Positions 1 to 8,637 are shown, counted from the first letter of the stretch. The stretch is 39,408 nucleotides of DNA from Salinibacteraceae bacterium (GCA_007124945.1 SLED01000235.1:1-39408); one strand, 5' to 3'. Numbers and translations: made by a program. The notes: generated from the sequence alone by a model not told the origin.

Positions 1-1122
1 ATCATGGGCTCGTGCGTTGCCGGTGGCGCTTATCTGCCCATCATGAGTGACGAGGCGCTTATAGTAGAGGGCACGGGCTCCGTGTTTTTGGCCGGTCCCT
101 ACCTGGTGAAGGCTGCGATCGGAGAAGACGTGGATGCGGAGACACTGGGGGGCGCCCGGACGCAGTCAGACATCTCCGGGGTTACCGATTATAAAGTACC
201 GGATGATGAAACGTGCCTGGATAAGGTGCGGGAGTTGGTTTCGCACCTCGGAGAGCGCGAACGCGCCGGATTTACGCGTACGGAGCCCGAAGCGCCTGCG
301 TTTGATGCGGAGGAGCTGTACGGCATCATCCCGGAAGGTAGCAATCAGCCCTACGAAATGCGGGAGGTTCTCGCCCGGCTGATTGATGCCGGATCGTGGA
401 CGGAGTACAAGCAGGGGTATGGCCAGACCATCCTCACCGGATACGCGCGCATTGATGGATGGAGCGTAGGAATTGTAGCTAATCAGCGATCTGTCGTGCG
501 TGCCCAGACCGGAAAACGATCCCGCTCTGATGAAATGCAAGCCGGCGGGGTTATCTACTCCGACTCTGCTGACAAGGCGGCACGCTTCATCATGAACTGC
601 AACCAGAAGCGCGTACCGCTGGTCTTTCTTCAAGACGTTACCGGGTTTATGGTCGGCGCCCGTGCTGAGCATGGCGGCATCATCAAGGATGGCGCCAAAA
701 TGGTCAACGCGGTGTCGAACTCCGTCGTACCCAAATTTACCGTCGTGGTCGGCAATTCCTACGGAGCCGGAAATTACGCAATGTGTGGGCGCGCGTACGA
801 CCCTCGGCTGATATGCGCCTGGCCAACCGCGAAAATCGCCGTGATGGGGGGATCCCAGGCAGCTAAAGTATTACTTCAGATCGAGGTGAGAAAGCTGGAG
901 AAGCAGGGTAAGGAGCTTACGGAAGAGGAAAAGAACACACTGCTTGATACCATTGAGCAGCGGTACGAAACGCAAACCACGCCCTATTATGCCGCGGCAA
1001 GGTTATGGGTTGATGAAATTATCGATCCGACGTCAACGCGTGCCTGGCTCAGCCGTGGTATAGAGCTGGCAGATCACAATCCGGAGCTGCCGCAGTTTAA
1101 TCCCGGTGTCATCCAAACCTGA
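1..1122 (+). CDS. Acyl-CoA carboxylase, carboxyltransferase (beta) subunit, 5'-truncated by window edge
   Basis: The frame is open from the first base of the window, so this is the C-terminal ~373 residues of a protein that is normally about 520-550 residues long. It belongs to the biotin-dependent carboxyltransferase family (methylcrotonyl-/propionyl-CoA carboxylase beta), which moves the carboxyl group from carboxybiotin to an acyl-CoA. Crotonase-fold oxyanion segments are visible: [12 protein letters not shown] near the start, and [14 protein letters not shown] followed by [12 protein letters not shown] in the second half. The stretch [11 protein letters not shown] is typical of the MCC/GCC-type branch. 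The partner biotin-carboxylase gene is not in view. A same-strand hisE begins 22 bp after the stop, so read-through is plausible but the pathways are unrelated. Which acyl-CoA is used cannot be decided from the sequence alone; methylcrotonyl- or geranyl-CoA-like is my best guess. Confidence 0.93.
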   Translation: MMGSCVAGGAYLPIMSDEALIVEGTGSVFLAGPYLVKAAIGEDVDAETLGGARTQSDISGVTDYKVPDDETCLDKVRELVSHLGERERAGFTRTEPEAPAFDAEELYGIIPEGSNQPYEMREVLARLIDAGSWTEYKQGYGQTILTGYARIDGWSVGIVANQRSVVRAQTGKRSRSDEMQAGGVIYSDSADKAARFIMNCNQKRVPLVFLQDVTGFMVGARAEHGGIIKDGAKMVNAVSNSVVPKFTVVVGNSYGAGNYAMCGRAYDPRLICAWPTAKIAVMGGSQAAKVLLQIEVRKLEKQGKELTEEEKNTLLDTIEQRYETQTTPYYAAARLWVDEIIDPTSTRAWLSRGIELADHNPELPQFNPGVIQT

Positions 1123-1144
1123 TTCGGCCGCCGCGCCCGTGTTC

Positions 1145-1408
1145 ATGAAGCGTTTCGAAGAGCTCTTCGCCGAGCTGCAAGCCAAGGTAGCCTCCCAGGA
1201 TCCGAAATCCGGGACGGTGAAGGCGGTCGCCGAAGGACGGCACTCCATCGGTAAGAAACTGCTTGAGGAAGCGGGGGAGGTATGGATGGCAGCCGAGCAT
1301 GAAAGCAAGGAGCGAACTGCCGAAGAAATATCGCAGCTCCTGTATCACATCCAGGTGATGATGATCGCTTGCGACCTGGATCTTGAGGATGTGTACGAGC
1401 ATCTGTAG
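1145..1408 (+). CDS. hisE: Phosphoribosyl-ATP pyrophosphohydrolase
   Basis: Catalyses the second step of histidine biosynthesis, hydrolysing phosphoribosyl-ATP to phosphoribosyl-AMP. The 87-residue protein starts [14 protein letters not shown] and carries the alpha-helical MazG-like metal-binding motifs: [20 protein letters not shown] (the EExxE-type acidic cluster) and [10 protein letters not shown] chose the ATG at 1145 because the length and N-terminus then match stand-alone HisE proteins. An upstream in-frame GTG at 1106 would add 13 residues and overlap the carboxylase gene. It stands alone instead of being fused to HisI, and hisG follows on the same strand after about 70 bp. The hisE-hisG order and the sequence style resemble Actinobacteria more than the usual Bacteroidota his operon (family knowledge, not a computed tree). 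Confidence 0.95.
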   Translation: MKRFEELFAELQAKVASQDPKSGTVKAVAEGRHSIGKKLLEEAGEVWMAAEHESKERTAEEISQLLYHIQVMMIACDLDLEDVYEHL

Positions 1409-1478
1409 CGGCCATCACTACAACCCGGGCAGTCACCTCAATCTGAGTACCCGTTCAAACAACTTTTTGCAATCATCT

Positions 1479-2327
1479 ATGCTGAAAATTGCCCTGCCGA
1501 ATAAAGGAGCTCTTTCCGATGGAGCACTGCGCCTGGTGCAGGAGGCGGGTTATCATTGTGATCGCAGCAAGCGCGACCTGCTGGTACGAGACATCAGCAA
1601 CGACGTTGAATTTTACTTTCTGCGTCCCAGGGATATCGCGATTTACGTAAGCAATGGCGTGTTAGATCTCGGGATTACAGGTAGGGATCTGGCCCTGGAC
1701 AGCCGGGCAGAGGTGGACGAACTGCTGTCGCTCAACTTCGGACGGGCAAAGTTCTGCTATGCGGTACCCCGGGAAACAGACCTCACGCCGGAAAATTTCG
1801 CTGGACTACGCATTGCGACCTCGTACCGCAACCTCGTTGAGGATGATCTTGAGAAGCGAAACATAGACGCCCAGGTCGTCCATTTGGATGGTGCCGTCGA
1901 AATCGCCATCAAAATGGGAGTGGCTGATGCAGTGGCCGATGTAGTGCAGACGGGCCGGACCCTTGAGCAGGCTGGCCTCGAACCCACCGGAGAGCCCATT
2001 CTTGACACCGAAGCCGTGCTGATCGCCCGAAATGGTAGGGCGCAGTCAGGTAATTTGGCGAGACTGTTTGTAGAGCGCGTTCAAGGTATATTGCTCGGCC
2101 GCGAATACGTGATGGTGGAATACGACATAGAGAAAAAATATTTAGCACGGGCGTCAGAGATCACGCCCGGCATTGAATCCCCGACCGTGGCTCCGCTCAG
2201 CAAGGAGGGCTGGGTGGCGGTTAAGGCAATGGCACGAGAGAAGAACGTCAACCATATCCTGGACGAACTCTCGGCACTTGGTGCGAAGGGCATCATCATC
2301 ACCGAGATCCGTACCTGCCGTATCTGA
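1479..2327 (+). CDS. hisG: ATP phosphoribosyltransferase, long form with C-terminal regulatory domain
   Basis: First enzyme of histidine biosynthesis: condenses ATP and PRPP. The 282-residue product starts MLKIALPNKGALSDGA. It has the periplasmic-binding-like catalytic fold (FLRPRDIAIYV, LDLGITGRDL) and the PRPP-binding signature DGAVEIAIKMGVADAVADVV. About 75 C-terminal residues (ITPGIESPTVAPL onward, ending GAKGIIITEIRTCRI) form the ACT-like histidine-feedback domain of HisG-long, so no HisZ partner is needed. The frame is open back to 1383, but those codons overlap hisE and do not look like HisG; the ATG at 1479 gives the canonical N-terminus. By recollection it resembles the mycobacterial 284-residue HisG closely along its length. 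No other his gene is in the window. Confidence 0.96.
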   Translation: MLKIALPNKGALSDGALRLVQEAGYHCDRSKRDLLVRDISNDVEFYFLRPRDIAIYVSNGVLDLGITGRDLALDSRAEVDELLSLNFGRAKFCYAVPRETDLTPENFAGLRIATSYRNLVEDDLEKRNIDAQVVHLDGAVEIAIKMGVADAVADVVQTGRTLEQAGLEPTGEPILDTEAVLIARNGRAQSGNLARLFVERVQGILLGREYVMVEYDIEKKYLARASEITPGIESPTVAPLSKEGWVAVKAMAREKNVNHILDELSALGAKGIIITEIRTCRI

Positions 2328-2338
2328 TATGCCGCGCC

Positions 2339-2367
2339 CTGCAGTTGAAGTTTTACTTCAGGTGCAG
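2339..2367. terminator. Possible hairpin between convergent hisG and hydrolase genes
   Basis: Arms 2339-2351 and 2355-2367 pair over 13 positions with two central mismatches around a 3-nt loop. It lies in the short space between the convergent stops of hisG and the RNase Z-like gene. No strong T-tract follows on either side, so a terminator role is only suggested. Confidence 0.3.
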
Positions 2368-2381
2368 CAGGCGTCCTTCGT

Positions 2382-3128
2382 TTAGAAGTGGTATGCGCCT
2401 TCTTCGTCGCCAAGATCTGTTGCGCGAAAGTTTTCTCGGGCAGCCAGCACTTCGGGCATCTTCTCGCCGGGAGGCAGGTGTACGAGCAGAAGACGCCGGG
2501 CCTGCGCTTTCGCTGCGACTTCCGCAGCCTGCGATATCGAAGAATGGCCGTCCCCTTCACCATTTGCCTCATGCACGAGGATATCCGCCTCGTGGGCAAG
2601 ACAGGCAATATCTGGAGCCGGTTCTGTATCACACGAGTAGGCCACGCTTCCGCCGGTAAACTGGCTTTCAACACGTAATCCGATGACCGGTACACCGTGG
2701 ATTCCGGGAGACGCGGTTATTCTCCACGTCTCATTCTCCAGCACACTTGCGTTAGCCTCAAGCTCTACTTCATTCCACTGGAGCTCGGGCATGCCATCCC
2801 AGCCACTCGTATCAAAGGTGTTGAACGTCGCTCGGGCTTGCTCCAGGGCCGAGGAAATGCCATAGATGGGGAGCGGCCTGTCTCTTCCGGCCAGCCATAG
2901 TTTCTCAATGAGCAGCGGGAAGCCGCTCACATGATCGGGATGTTGATGCGTGATGATGAGCGCATCGATTGAATCGACCGGCAGTCCGGCAGACAGCGTG
3001 CGGTGAATTACGTCGCCACCGCAATCGACGAGAATGGTGGAGCCGTGCTCGTGGAATCCGAGCATGGTGGTGGTGCGGTGCGGATCGGTATACGCCGCAC
3101 CGGTGCCGAGCAGATGGAGAGTGGCCAT
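2382..3128 (-). CDS. RNase Z-like metallo-beta-lactamase-fold hydrolase
   Basis: A 248-residue cytoplasmic metal-dependent hydrolase of the metallo-beta-lactamase superfamily, RNase Z/ElaC-like branch. The N-terminus LHLLGTGAAYTDPHRTTT is the usual first strand. The zinc motif HxHxDH is intact (HQHPDHVSG), the later ligands appear in AYSCDTEP and in ILVHEAN, and the final histidine is in LLLVHLPPG. The protein is shorter than tRNase Z (about 300 residues) and I see no clear exosite arm, so it may act on another phosphodiester, for example cyclic phosphates or small nucleotides. It lies 12 bp downstream of the polyprenyl synthase on the same strand, so the two are probably co-transcribed. Substrate unknown. 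Confidence 0.85.
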   Translation of the reverse strand: MATLHLLGTGAAYTDPHRTTTMLGFHEHGSTILVDCGGDVIHRTLSAGLPVDSIDALIITHQHPDHVSGFPLLIEKLWLAGRDRPLPIYGISSALEQARATFNTFDTSGWDGMPELQWNEVELEANASVLENETWRITASPGIHGVPVIGLRVESQFTGGSVAYSCDTEPAPDIACLAHEADILVHEANGEGDGHSSISQAAEVAAKAQARRLLLVHLPPGEKMPEVLAARENFRATDLGDEEGAYHF

Positions 3129-3140
3129 CGGTAAGCTGGA

Positions 3141-4169
3141 TTAACGTGAGCGAGCAACCGTGAAGGCGACAAGGTCTACGAGCGCGTCCCGGGCCGGAGT
3201 AGGTGGCAGCGAGGCGAGTTGATGCAGGGCATCCCGGGCGTGCTGCCGCATCGCATTTCGCGCGTAATCGATACCACCTCGCTCCTGTACGAAGCGCCGA
3301 ATACGCTTAATGTCGTTCCAATCCTTCTCGTCCTGCCGAACGATCTTTAGAATCGCCCGGCGCTCCTTCTTAGAAGAAGAACGCAGGGCATGAATCAGTG
3401 GCAACGTGATCTTTTTCTCCTGCAGATCGATCCCGAGCGGTTTGCCAACATCTGCGGTGCCGAAATCGAAGAGGTCGTCTCGAATCTGAAAGGCCAATCC
3501 CAGAGACTCTCCGAACGCTCGCATCTGCTTAATGCGCTCCTCCGATGCGTCCACACTATAGCCGCCGGACATCGTGCAGGCAGCAATTAATGACGCTGTT
3601 TTGTCGGAGATAATCCGATAGTACGTATCCTCATCGATATTTAAGTGACGGGACTTTTCAATCTGGAGCAGTTCCCCCTCGCTCATACGGCTAACGGCCT
3701 CAGAGAGGATGTGCAGTAGCCGGTAGTCTTTGTGAGAAAGCGAGAGTAGCAGGCCCTGGCTAAGAAGGAAATCCCCCATCAGCACCGCGATTTTATTCTT
3801 CCAGAGCGCGTTGATCGAGAAGAGGCCACGACGCTCCTGCGCATCGTCCACCACATCGTCATGCACGAGGGTGGCCGTATGCATTAGTTCGACAAGCGCT
3901 GCGCCACGGTAGCTTGTTTCTGTGATACCGCCGCAGGCCTTGGCTGTAAGCAGGACCAGCGTTGGGCGGATGCGCTTCCCTTTCTGGCGAAGGATGTACT
4001 GCGTGATCTTGTCGAGCAGCCCGACCTCCGAGCGCATCGCTTCGCGGAAGTACTCGTCGAATTCTTTGAGCTCATCAGCTACGACGCGTTGAATGTCGTA
4101 GAGTGAGGGAGCGGGACTGTCCAGTACCTCCGCGGACAGCTCTGATGATGACAGTGGAGAGTCGGCCAT
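3141..4169 (-). CDS. Long-chain trans-polyprenyl diphosphate synthase
   Basis: Makes the all-trans prenyl side chain of quinones by adding isopentenyl units to an allylic diphosphate. The 342-residue protein has both aspartate-rich motifs: the first, HDDVVDD, at about residues 103-109 and the second, QIRDDLFDF, at about 228-236. KGKRIRPTLVLL (about 63-74) is the substrate-binding segment with its conserved lysine and arginines. The fifth residue before the first motif is a small alanine, which in this family goes with long (C35-C45) products; this is inference. A 20-residue N-terminal extension precedes the catalytic fold. The RNase Z-like hydrolase follows after 12 bp. Likely name ispB/hepT-like; exact chain length cannot be read. 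Confidence 0.93.
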   Translation of the reverse strand: MADSPLSSSELSAEVLDSPAPSLYDIQRVVADELKEFDEYFREAMRSEVGLLDKITQYILRQKGKRIRPTLVLLTAKACGGITETSYRGAALVELMHTATLVHDDVVDDAQERRGLFSINALWKNKIAVLMGDFLLSQGLLLSLSHKDYRLLHILSEAVSRMSEGELLQIEKSRHLNIDEDTYYRIISDKTASLIAACTMSGGYSVDASEERIKQMRAFGESLGLAFQIRDDLFDFGTADVGKPLGIDLQEKKITLPLIHALRSSSKKERRAILKIVRQDEKDWNDIKRIRRFVQERGGIDYARNAMRQHARDALHQLASLPPTPARDALVDLVAFTVARSR

Positions 4170-4268
4170 CGCGTTGACTTTCAGAAATAATTGAAATCAA
4201 CCGAATATACGACACGACCGATGCACTGTTTGGGGTTGCGTTGGGGAAGAATATGCGTAGATCCACTA

Positions 4269-5294
4269 TCAGCCGAAGGAATAGGCACTTCGGCGGAGCA
4301 AAAACAGGAAGAAGGGAACGCCGCAAAGCGCCGTTACCACACCTACTGGAAGCTCTGTTGGAAGGACAGACCGGGCAAAGAGGTCTGCCCAGACGAGGAA
4401 AAATGCCCCGGCCAGAAAGCTAAGTGGCACGAGTTTGCGGTGCGGGACTCCTACGAGCATCCGCACGGCGTGTGGAACGATTAATCCTACAAATCCGATA
4501 GCTCCGGAGATGGCCACGAGCGTGCCCGTTACAAGGGCGGCAAGGCCAATAAGCGCCTTCTTGGCCACCTCAACGCGCACCCCGAGGCTCTGTGCAGGCT
4601 CCTCACCCACCAGCATTGCATCGAGCGGCCTCGCCAGAGCTACGAGTGCTACGAGCCCGAAAGCGGTGACAATCGTTGGGGCGATTAGCATCTCCCACCG
4701 CATCCCCGAGAGTGAGCCCAGCAGCCAGAAAAGTATGGCCCTGAGTTTGTCGGGTTCGGGTGACGCCAATGTGATAAACGACGTTACCGAAGCCATCATG
4801 GCTGACATCGCTACGCCGGCCAGCAGTAATCGGGCGACCGAGATGCCCGAACGCCCCCGGGCGACCAGGTAGACGATGGTGATGGCCAGCAGGCCGCCGA
4901 GAAACGCTGCTACCGGCATGGAGAACGTCCGGGCGATTACAGCCGGGAGGAAGCCGAGATAGAAAAGCGATGCCCCGGCTGAGGCTCCGCTTGAGATGCC
5001 CAGAAGGTAGGGCTCCGCCAGCGGATTTCGCACCAGCGTCTGCATGGCCACGCCAATGATGGAAAGGCCACCACCGACGAGCATGGCCGCCAGCACACGG
5101 GGCATCCGGAGGTCCCACACAATGCGATGGACGGTCTGGTCCGGCGCCTCCAAACCGCCAAGCCCGAGACGATAGACCAGGACGTGGTAAACGTCTCCAA
5201 TGTCTACCGAGGCGCTACCAAAAGCTACCGCCACACCCAGCGACACGGCCAGTGCCGCCAGCAGAACACCACCAAGTAGTAGGGGGCGTGTCAT
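4269..5294 (-). CDS. FecCD/BtuC-type ABC transporter permease
   Basis: A 341-residue polytopic inner-membrane permease of the FecCD family, which imports cobalamin, haem or ferric siderophores. Hydrophobic segments run throughout, consistent with the ten-helix BtuC fold. Typical family strings are visible: RVLAAMLVGGGLSIIGVAMQ, NPLAEPYLLGISSGA and IGFVGLIVPHAVRMLVG (the last includes the loop that docks the ATPase). Its ATG overlaps the stop of the upstream binding-protein gene by four bases (ATGA), so the two are translationally coupled. No ATP-binding subunit follows: the next gene downstream, 100 bp away, is the polyprenyl synthase. The ATPase must be encoded elsewhere or shared with another system. 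Confidence 0.94.
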   Translation of the reverse strand: MTRPLLLGGVLLAALAVSLGVAVAFGSASVDIGDVYHVLVYRLGLGGLEAPDQTVHRIVWDLRMPRVLAAMLVGGGLSIIGVAMQTLVRNPLAEPYLLGISSGASAGASLFYLGFLPAVIARTFSMPVAAFLGGLLAITIVYLVARGRSGISVARLLLAGVAMSAMMASVTSFITLASPEPDKLRAILFWLLGSLSGMRWEMLIAPTIVTAFGLVALVALARPLDAMLVGEEPAQSLGVRVEVAKKALIGLAALVTGTLVAISGAIGFVGLIVPHAVRMLVGVPHRKLVPLSFLAGAFFLVWADLFARSVLPTELPVGVVTALCGVPFFLFLLRRSAYSFG

Positions 5295-6277
5295 GGCAGG
5301 TTTGGGAGGTAAGCTTCGGGCAGGGCCAGTGAATCTTGATGTATGGCGCGGGCCATCTTCTTCACGCCGCGAAGCACGCGCGGGCCGGGCCGCGTAACGA
5401 GCGACGGATCGATCGTGTAGACCCTATCTTCGGCCACCGCCGGCACGATGTCCCAGGTAGGATGCTTTGCAAGAAGGTCGCTCGCGCCATAATCTGGGCC
5501 GAAGGTGCCGATGATGATATCGGGTTTCTCGGTGAGCACGTACTCTTCGCTCAGCACGGGAGCAGCCATCGGAAAGCTGGACGTCACACTCTTTCCACCG
5601 GCCACCTCAATGAGCTCGTGTACGTAGCTGCCCTCACCATACGAATAGAGCGTTTCGTCTCCGATCAGAAAGAGAACCGTCGGGCGGTGCGAAGCCTGTG
5701 AGGTAAGCGAGCGGATCTTTTCGAGCTGGGCCATCAACGTGTCAGCAGCTGTCTCAGCCGTGTCGGTCCGACCCGTCAATTCGCCAAGCGAACGCAGCGT
5801 GCGCCCGATATCCTCAAGCGAACGGTATTCAAGAAAATAAGTCGGCACACTGACGGCGGCAAGGGTTTCCGCATCGCGTTCGTTGTTTACTTCCGCATTC
5901 GCCAGAACGAGGTCTGGCGTAAGCTCCACGATTCCCTCGTAGTCAAGGGGCAAGGCGTTTATACGGGGCAGCGACGCTACCACATCTGGCGGGTAGTCAT
6001 CCGAGACGCCCACGCCAACAAGTGTTGCGCTGGCGTCGATGAAAACGAGTTGCTCGGTAATGTTGGGAGCCAGCGGAATAACCCGCTCAGCCGGGATTGT
6101 GAGCGATACATCCCGTCCGAGGTCATCCTGGCGCACATCCTGTTCCTCGGTATCGGATGCGCACGCAGCAAAGAGCAGCAGGAGCGAAGCCAGGCTTGAA
6201 AAAAGGAGACGGCGCAATGAGCAGTAGAATGATTGACGAAAAAAAAGGCTTGTGGTGAATGCAAGGGAATCGGGCAT
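5291..6277 (-). CDS. BtuF-like periplasmic substrate-binding lipoprotein
   Basis: Substrate-binding protein for the adjacent permease. A lipobox LLLFAAC follows a hydrophobic stretch, so the mature protein starts at that cysteine and is anchored by lipid. The mature part begins with the family opening DDLGRDVSLTIPAERVIPL and APNITEQLVFI, followed by VGVGVSDDYPPDV, ELTPDLVLAN and the long connecting helix between two lobes, typical of cluster A-II proteins such as BtuF and FepB. The start is uncertain: ATG codons at 6325 and 6277 give unusually long signal peptides, while an in-frame TTG at 6217 would give a compact signal (MRRLLFSSLASLLLLFAAC). None has a clear Shine-Dalgarno. Cobalamin is my preferred ligand from the motif style; iron chelates are possible. 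No recognisable B12 riboswitch lies upstream. Confidence 0.88.
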   Translation of the reverse strand: MPDSLAFTTSLFFRQSFYCSLRRLLFSSLASLLLLFAACASDTEEQDVRQDDLGRDVSLTIPAERVIPLAPNITEQLVFIDASATLVGVGVSDDYPPDVVASLPRINALPLDYEGIVELTPDLVLANAEVNNERDAETLAAVSVPTYFLEYRSLEDIGRTLRSLGELTGRTDTAETAADTLMAQLEKIRSLTSQASHRPTVLFLIGDETLYSYGEGSYVHELIEVAGGKSVTSSFPMAAPVLSEEYVLTEKPDIIIGTFGPDYGASDLLAKHPTWDIVPAVAEDRVYTIDPSLVTRPGPRVLRGVKKMARAIHQDSLALPEAYLPNLP

Positions 6278-6525
6278 GATCCATGCGAATACATTGATGA
6301 GCGTCAACGGCAGAGAGATTCGCAACGCTCCGGAACGAAATCACCTGAACCGTCGCTGGTGACTCCACCTTGCCTCTATGGTAGTGGTAGAATGCACCTG
6401 TCCTGGATTTAATGTGGGTGAAATTTGCCGATAACCCCCCCGAGCCGCGTCATGCCAACTGCCCCGGGATGCCGCGCTCAACAAATAATTGATTCCTGTC
6501 CACGCGCTGCCACACTCCTGAAGTT

Positions 6526-7947
6526 ATGAAGAAGCGCATCTTCATCGTCGATGATGAGCCCAAAATCGGCGATTTGTTTGTAAACGTATTACGCCGAGAT
6601 GGCTTCGAGGCGAAGTCTTTCGTAAATCCGGGAAGTATGCTCGCGGAGGTGGATGAGGGTATGATCCCTCACGTCATCATCGCCGATCTGATGATGCCCG
6701 ACATGAATGGGATCGAGCTGCTGGAGGAGCTTGACACTCGTGACCTCTCGTTACCCGTGCTCATCATGACAGCTCACTCGTCGGTGCAGACCGCGGTGGA
6801 GGCGATGCGGCTTGGGGCGTTTCACTACCTTCAGAAACCCGTAAATCTGGAGGAAATGCGGGCGCTCCTGGATAAGGCGCTGGCCCTCTACGACGAGGAC
6901 ACCATCGACGAATCGCCTTCCGGGGCATCACAGACCGAGCGTTCGGGCAACAAGAAGAAGTCTGGAGGTAAGGGGCAGTTCACGCTCGACAGTATTCTGG
7001 GCGATAGCCCGGCAATCCAGGAGGTACGCGATACGATAGAAACGCTCCGTTCGGTGCCCAACACCATCGTGCTGATAACCGGAGAAACCGGCACCGGAAA
7101 GAATCTTGTCGCTCGCACCATCCACGATACGTCGGCCTACAATGCGGGCCGGTTCATGGATATCAATTGCGCTGCTCTGCCGGATAACCTGTTAGAGGCT
7201 GAGCTTTTCGGGTACGAGAAGGGCGCGTTTACGGATGCCCGAGACTCGAAACCGGGACTACTGGAGGTGGCGGATGGGGGAACCGTCTTCCTCGACGAAA
7301 TAGATTCTATGAGCATGTCGCTTCAGGCGAAGTTGCTCTCTTTTCTGGAGAGTCGCACCTTTCGGCGGTTAGGCGGCGTCGACGATATCCGGGTTACGAC
7401 CCGCATTCTCTGTGCAACAAACTCCTCGCTGGAAGAGAAGGTGGCCGAGAAGGAATTCCGGCGCGATCTCTATTATCGAATAAACGTCGTGAAGCTGCAT
7501 CTCCCACCACTCCGCACGATGGGGGACGACATCATCACGATCGCCAATGAAGTTCTCCAGTCCTTTGCCAACGAGTTCGATCGCCCCCTCGAAGGTTTCA
7601 CCGAAGAAGCCATCGAGAAACTGAAGACGCACCCGTGGACGGGAAACGTTCGTGAGCTTCGCAACGTGATCGAGCGCGCGACGATCTTCGCCCAGTCGGA
7701 CAAGATTACCGCCAATGAATTGCTGTTGCCCGATCCCGACAATCCACTCCTCGGTGGTGCTACAGGCGGGGCGTTCCGTTTTCCTGAACGGCGTTCACTC
7801 GAAGATCTCGAGCGAGCCTATATCAAGCATGCACTGGAGACGATAGATGCCACCTACGCTGAGATCTCAGAGATGCTTGGAATCTCCAAAAAAACATTGT
7901 GGGAAAAGCGAAAGCGCTACAATCTGGATGAAGCCGTAGATGCGTGA
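6526..7947 (+). CDS. NtrC-family sigma-54-type response regulator with GAFTDA loop
   Basis: A 473-residue three-domain regulator. Residues 1-120 form a receiver domain with acidic pair D9/D10, phospho-acceptor D54 (in ADLMMPDMNG), T82 and K104. Residues about 155-385 form an AAA+ domain: Walker A GETGTGKN (186-193), Walker B GGTVFLDEID, and the arginine-finger region FRRDLYYRINV. The C-terminus is a Fis-type helix-turn-helix (YAEISEMLGISKKTLWEKRK). The sigma-54-contact loop is GAFTDA (233-238) instead of the classical GAFTGA. A hydrophilic, lysine/serine-rich linker of about 30 residues joins receiver and AAA+. No histidine kinase is adjacent, so it is an orphan. Target genes cannot be deduced. 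The 248 bp between it and the divergent btuF-like gene should hold both promoters, but I could not identify either with confidence. Confidence 0.94.
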   Translation: MKKRIFIVDDEPKIGDLFVNVLRRDGFEAKSFVNPGSMLAEVDEGMIPHVIIADLMMPDMNGIELLEELDTRDLSLPVLIMTAHSSVQTAVEAMRLGAFHYLQKPVNLEEMRALLDKALALYDEDTIDESPSGASQTERSGNKKKSGGKGQFTLDSILGDSPAIQEVRDTIETLRSVPNTIVLITGETGTGKNLVARTIHDTSAYNAGRFMDINCAALPDNLLEAELFGYEKGAFTDARDSKPGLLEVADGGTVFLDEIDSMSMSLQAKLLSFLESRTFRRLGGVDDIRVTTRILCATNSSLEEKVAEKEFRRDLYYRINVVKLHLPPLRTMGDDIITIANEVLQSFANEFDRPLEGFTEEAIEKLKTHPWTGNVRELRNVIERATIFAQSDKITANELLLPDPDNPLLGGATGGAFRFPERRSLEDLERAYIKHALETIDATYAEISEMLGISKKTLWEKRKRYNLDEAVDA

Positions 7948-8058
7948 TTGCACGATGGATTGCACCTATTACTGGCATTGGCGCATAAAAGACCGCTCTT
8001 TCCTACATGAAGATTTAGGACAGATCTTTCGTCAACTGTACTACTTGTAGTGGATTAC

Positions 8059-8088
8059 TTGACTATGCGAGTGTGGTCGTCGTATACT
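8059..8088 (+). promoter_or_regulatory. Sigma-70-like promoter for the first cold-shock gene
   Basis: TTGACT (8059-8064) and TATACT (8083-8088) are separated by 18 bp. Transcription would start near 8095 and give a leader of about 175 nt before the ATG at 8270, which matches the long leaders of cspA-type mRNAs. The rest of the 7948-8269 gap shows no ORF and only a small inverted repeat (actac/gtagt) just upstream of the promoter. Confidence 0.55.
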
Positions 8089-8201
8089 GCCTGCTCATTA
8101 AGGTAGTAGCTCGCTGTTTACCCCCGGAAGGAAGAGTGTACGGCTTAGCCGATACATTCGTAGTTTTGTGATATGGCGATCTGATCGCACAATCACATTC
8201 A

Positions 8202-8269
8202 GTGTCCATCGAGGAGAGTGAAGTGGTAGAGGCTGCCGCATTCCAGTATCATTTAACACTGTAGCAATT
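8202..8269 (+). promoter_or_regulatory. Conserved leader block upstream of csp copy 1
   Basis: This block aligns by eye with 8755-8822 in front of the second csp gene. Shared elements in order are GTGTCCA, a GAGGAGAGTGAAG / AAGGAAGATGAAG purine run, GCTGCCGCAT / GCTACCGCAT, and CTGTAGCAATT / CAGTAGCAGTT abutting the ATG. Conservation of non-coding sequence between the two copies points to a common role such as temperature-dependent folding or translational enhancement. Function is inferred. Confidence 0.5.
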
Positions 8270-8485
8270 ATGGAAGGCCGCGAACAAGGAACCGTTAAAT
8301 GGTTCAGCAACGACAAAGGCTATGGATTCATCACCCCCGATCATGGTGGCAAAGACCTCTTTGTCCACTACAGTGAGATCAACGTTGACGGTTTCAAAAG
8401 CCTCGATGAAGGGGACCGGGTGGAGTACGAAGTGGGCAAAGGTCCGAAAGGGCTGAATGCTCAGGACGTACAGCTTCTGGCATAA
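8270..8485 (+). CDS. Cold-shock protein, copy 1
   Basis: A 71-residue single cold-shock domain, an RNA/ssDNA chaperone of the CspA family. The order is [17 protein letters not shown] (RNP1 = KGYGFI), then [10 protein letters not shown] (RNP2 = DLFVHY), then the [11 protein letters not shown] tail that closes the beta-barrel. Length is standard. A near-identical paralogue starts 338 bp downstream on the same strand. Most differences lie in the first few residues and in the last third (VGKGPKG versus VDEGPKG). The gene has its own promoter, a long leader and its own terminator, so it is monocistronic. Confidence 0.97.
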   Translation: MEGREQGTVKWFSNDKGYGFITPDHGGKDLFVHYSEINVDGFKSLDEGDRVEYEVGKGPKGLNAQDVQLLA

Positions 8486-8515
8486 GATATTCATTGCGCG
8501 ACTTGCGCATTACAG

Positions 8516-8548
8516 CGCCTCATGGCTTCGCGCCGTGGGGCGTTTTTT
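8516..8548 (+). terminator. Rho-independent terminator after csp copy 1
   Basis: An 11-bp stem (8516-8526 with 8532-8542, two G-U pairs, no mismatch) closes a 5-nt loop and is followed directly by TTTTTT. It lies 30 bp after the csp stop. Confidence 0.85.
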
Positions 8549-8637
8549 ATTTGCGTTACCAGTGTGTAGATTACAAGGATAAAAGTTGTGAGGCGGTTTT
8601 TCGGGCTTCTGCGCCGAACATCCCGAAAGGGCTATGG

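Noticed and set aside
6391-6420. String resembling part of a TPP riboswitch (CACCTG, CTGGAT)
   Set aside because: The other conserved parts of the thi box are missing, and the downstream gene is a response regulator, not a thiamine gene.
6278-6525. Possible cobalamin riboswitch upstream of the BtuF-like gene
   Set aside because: I looked for the B12 box and its neighbouring conserved stretches and did not find them.
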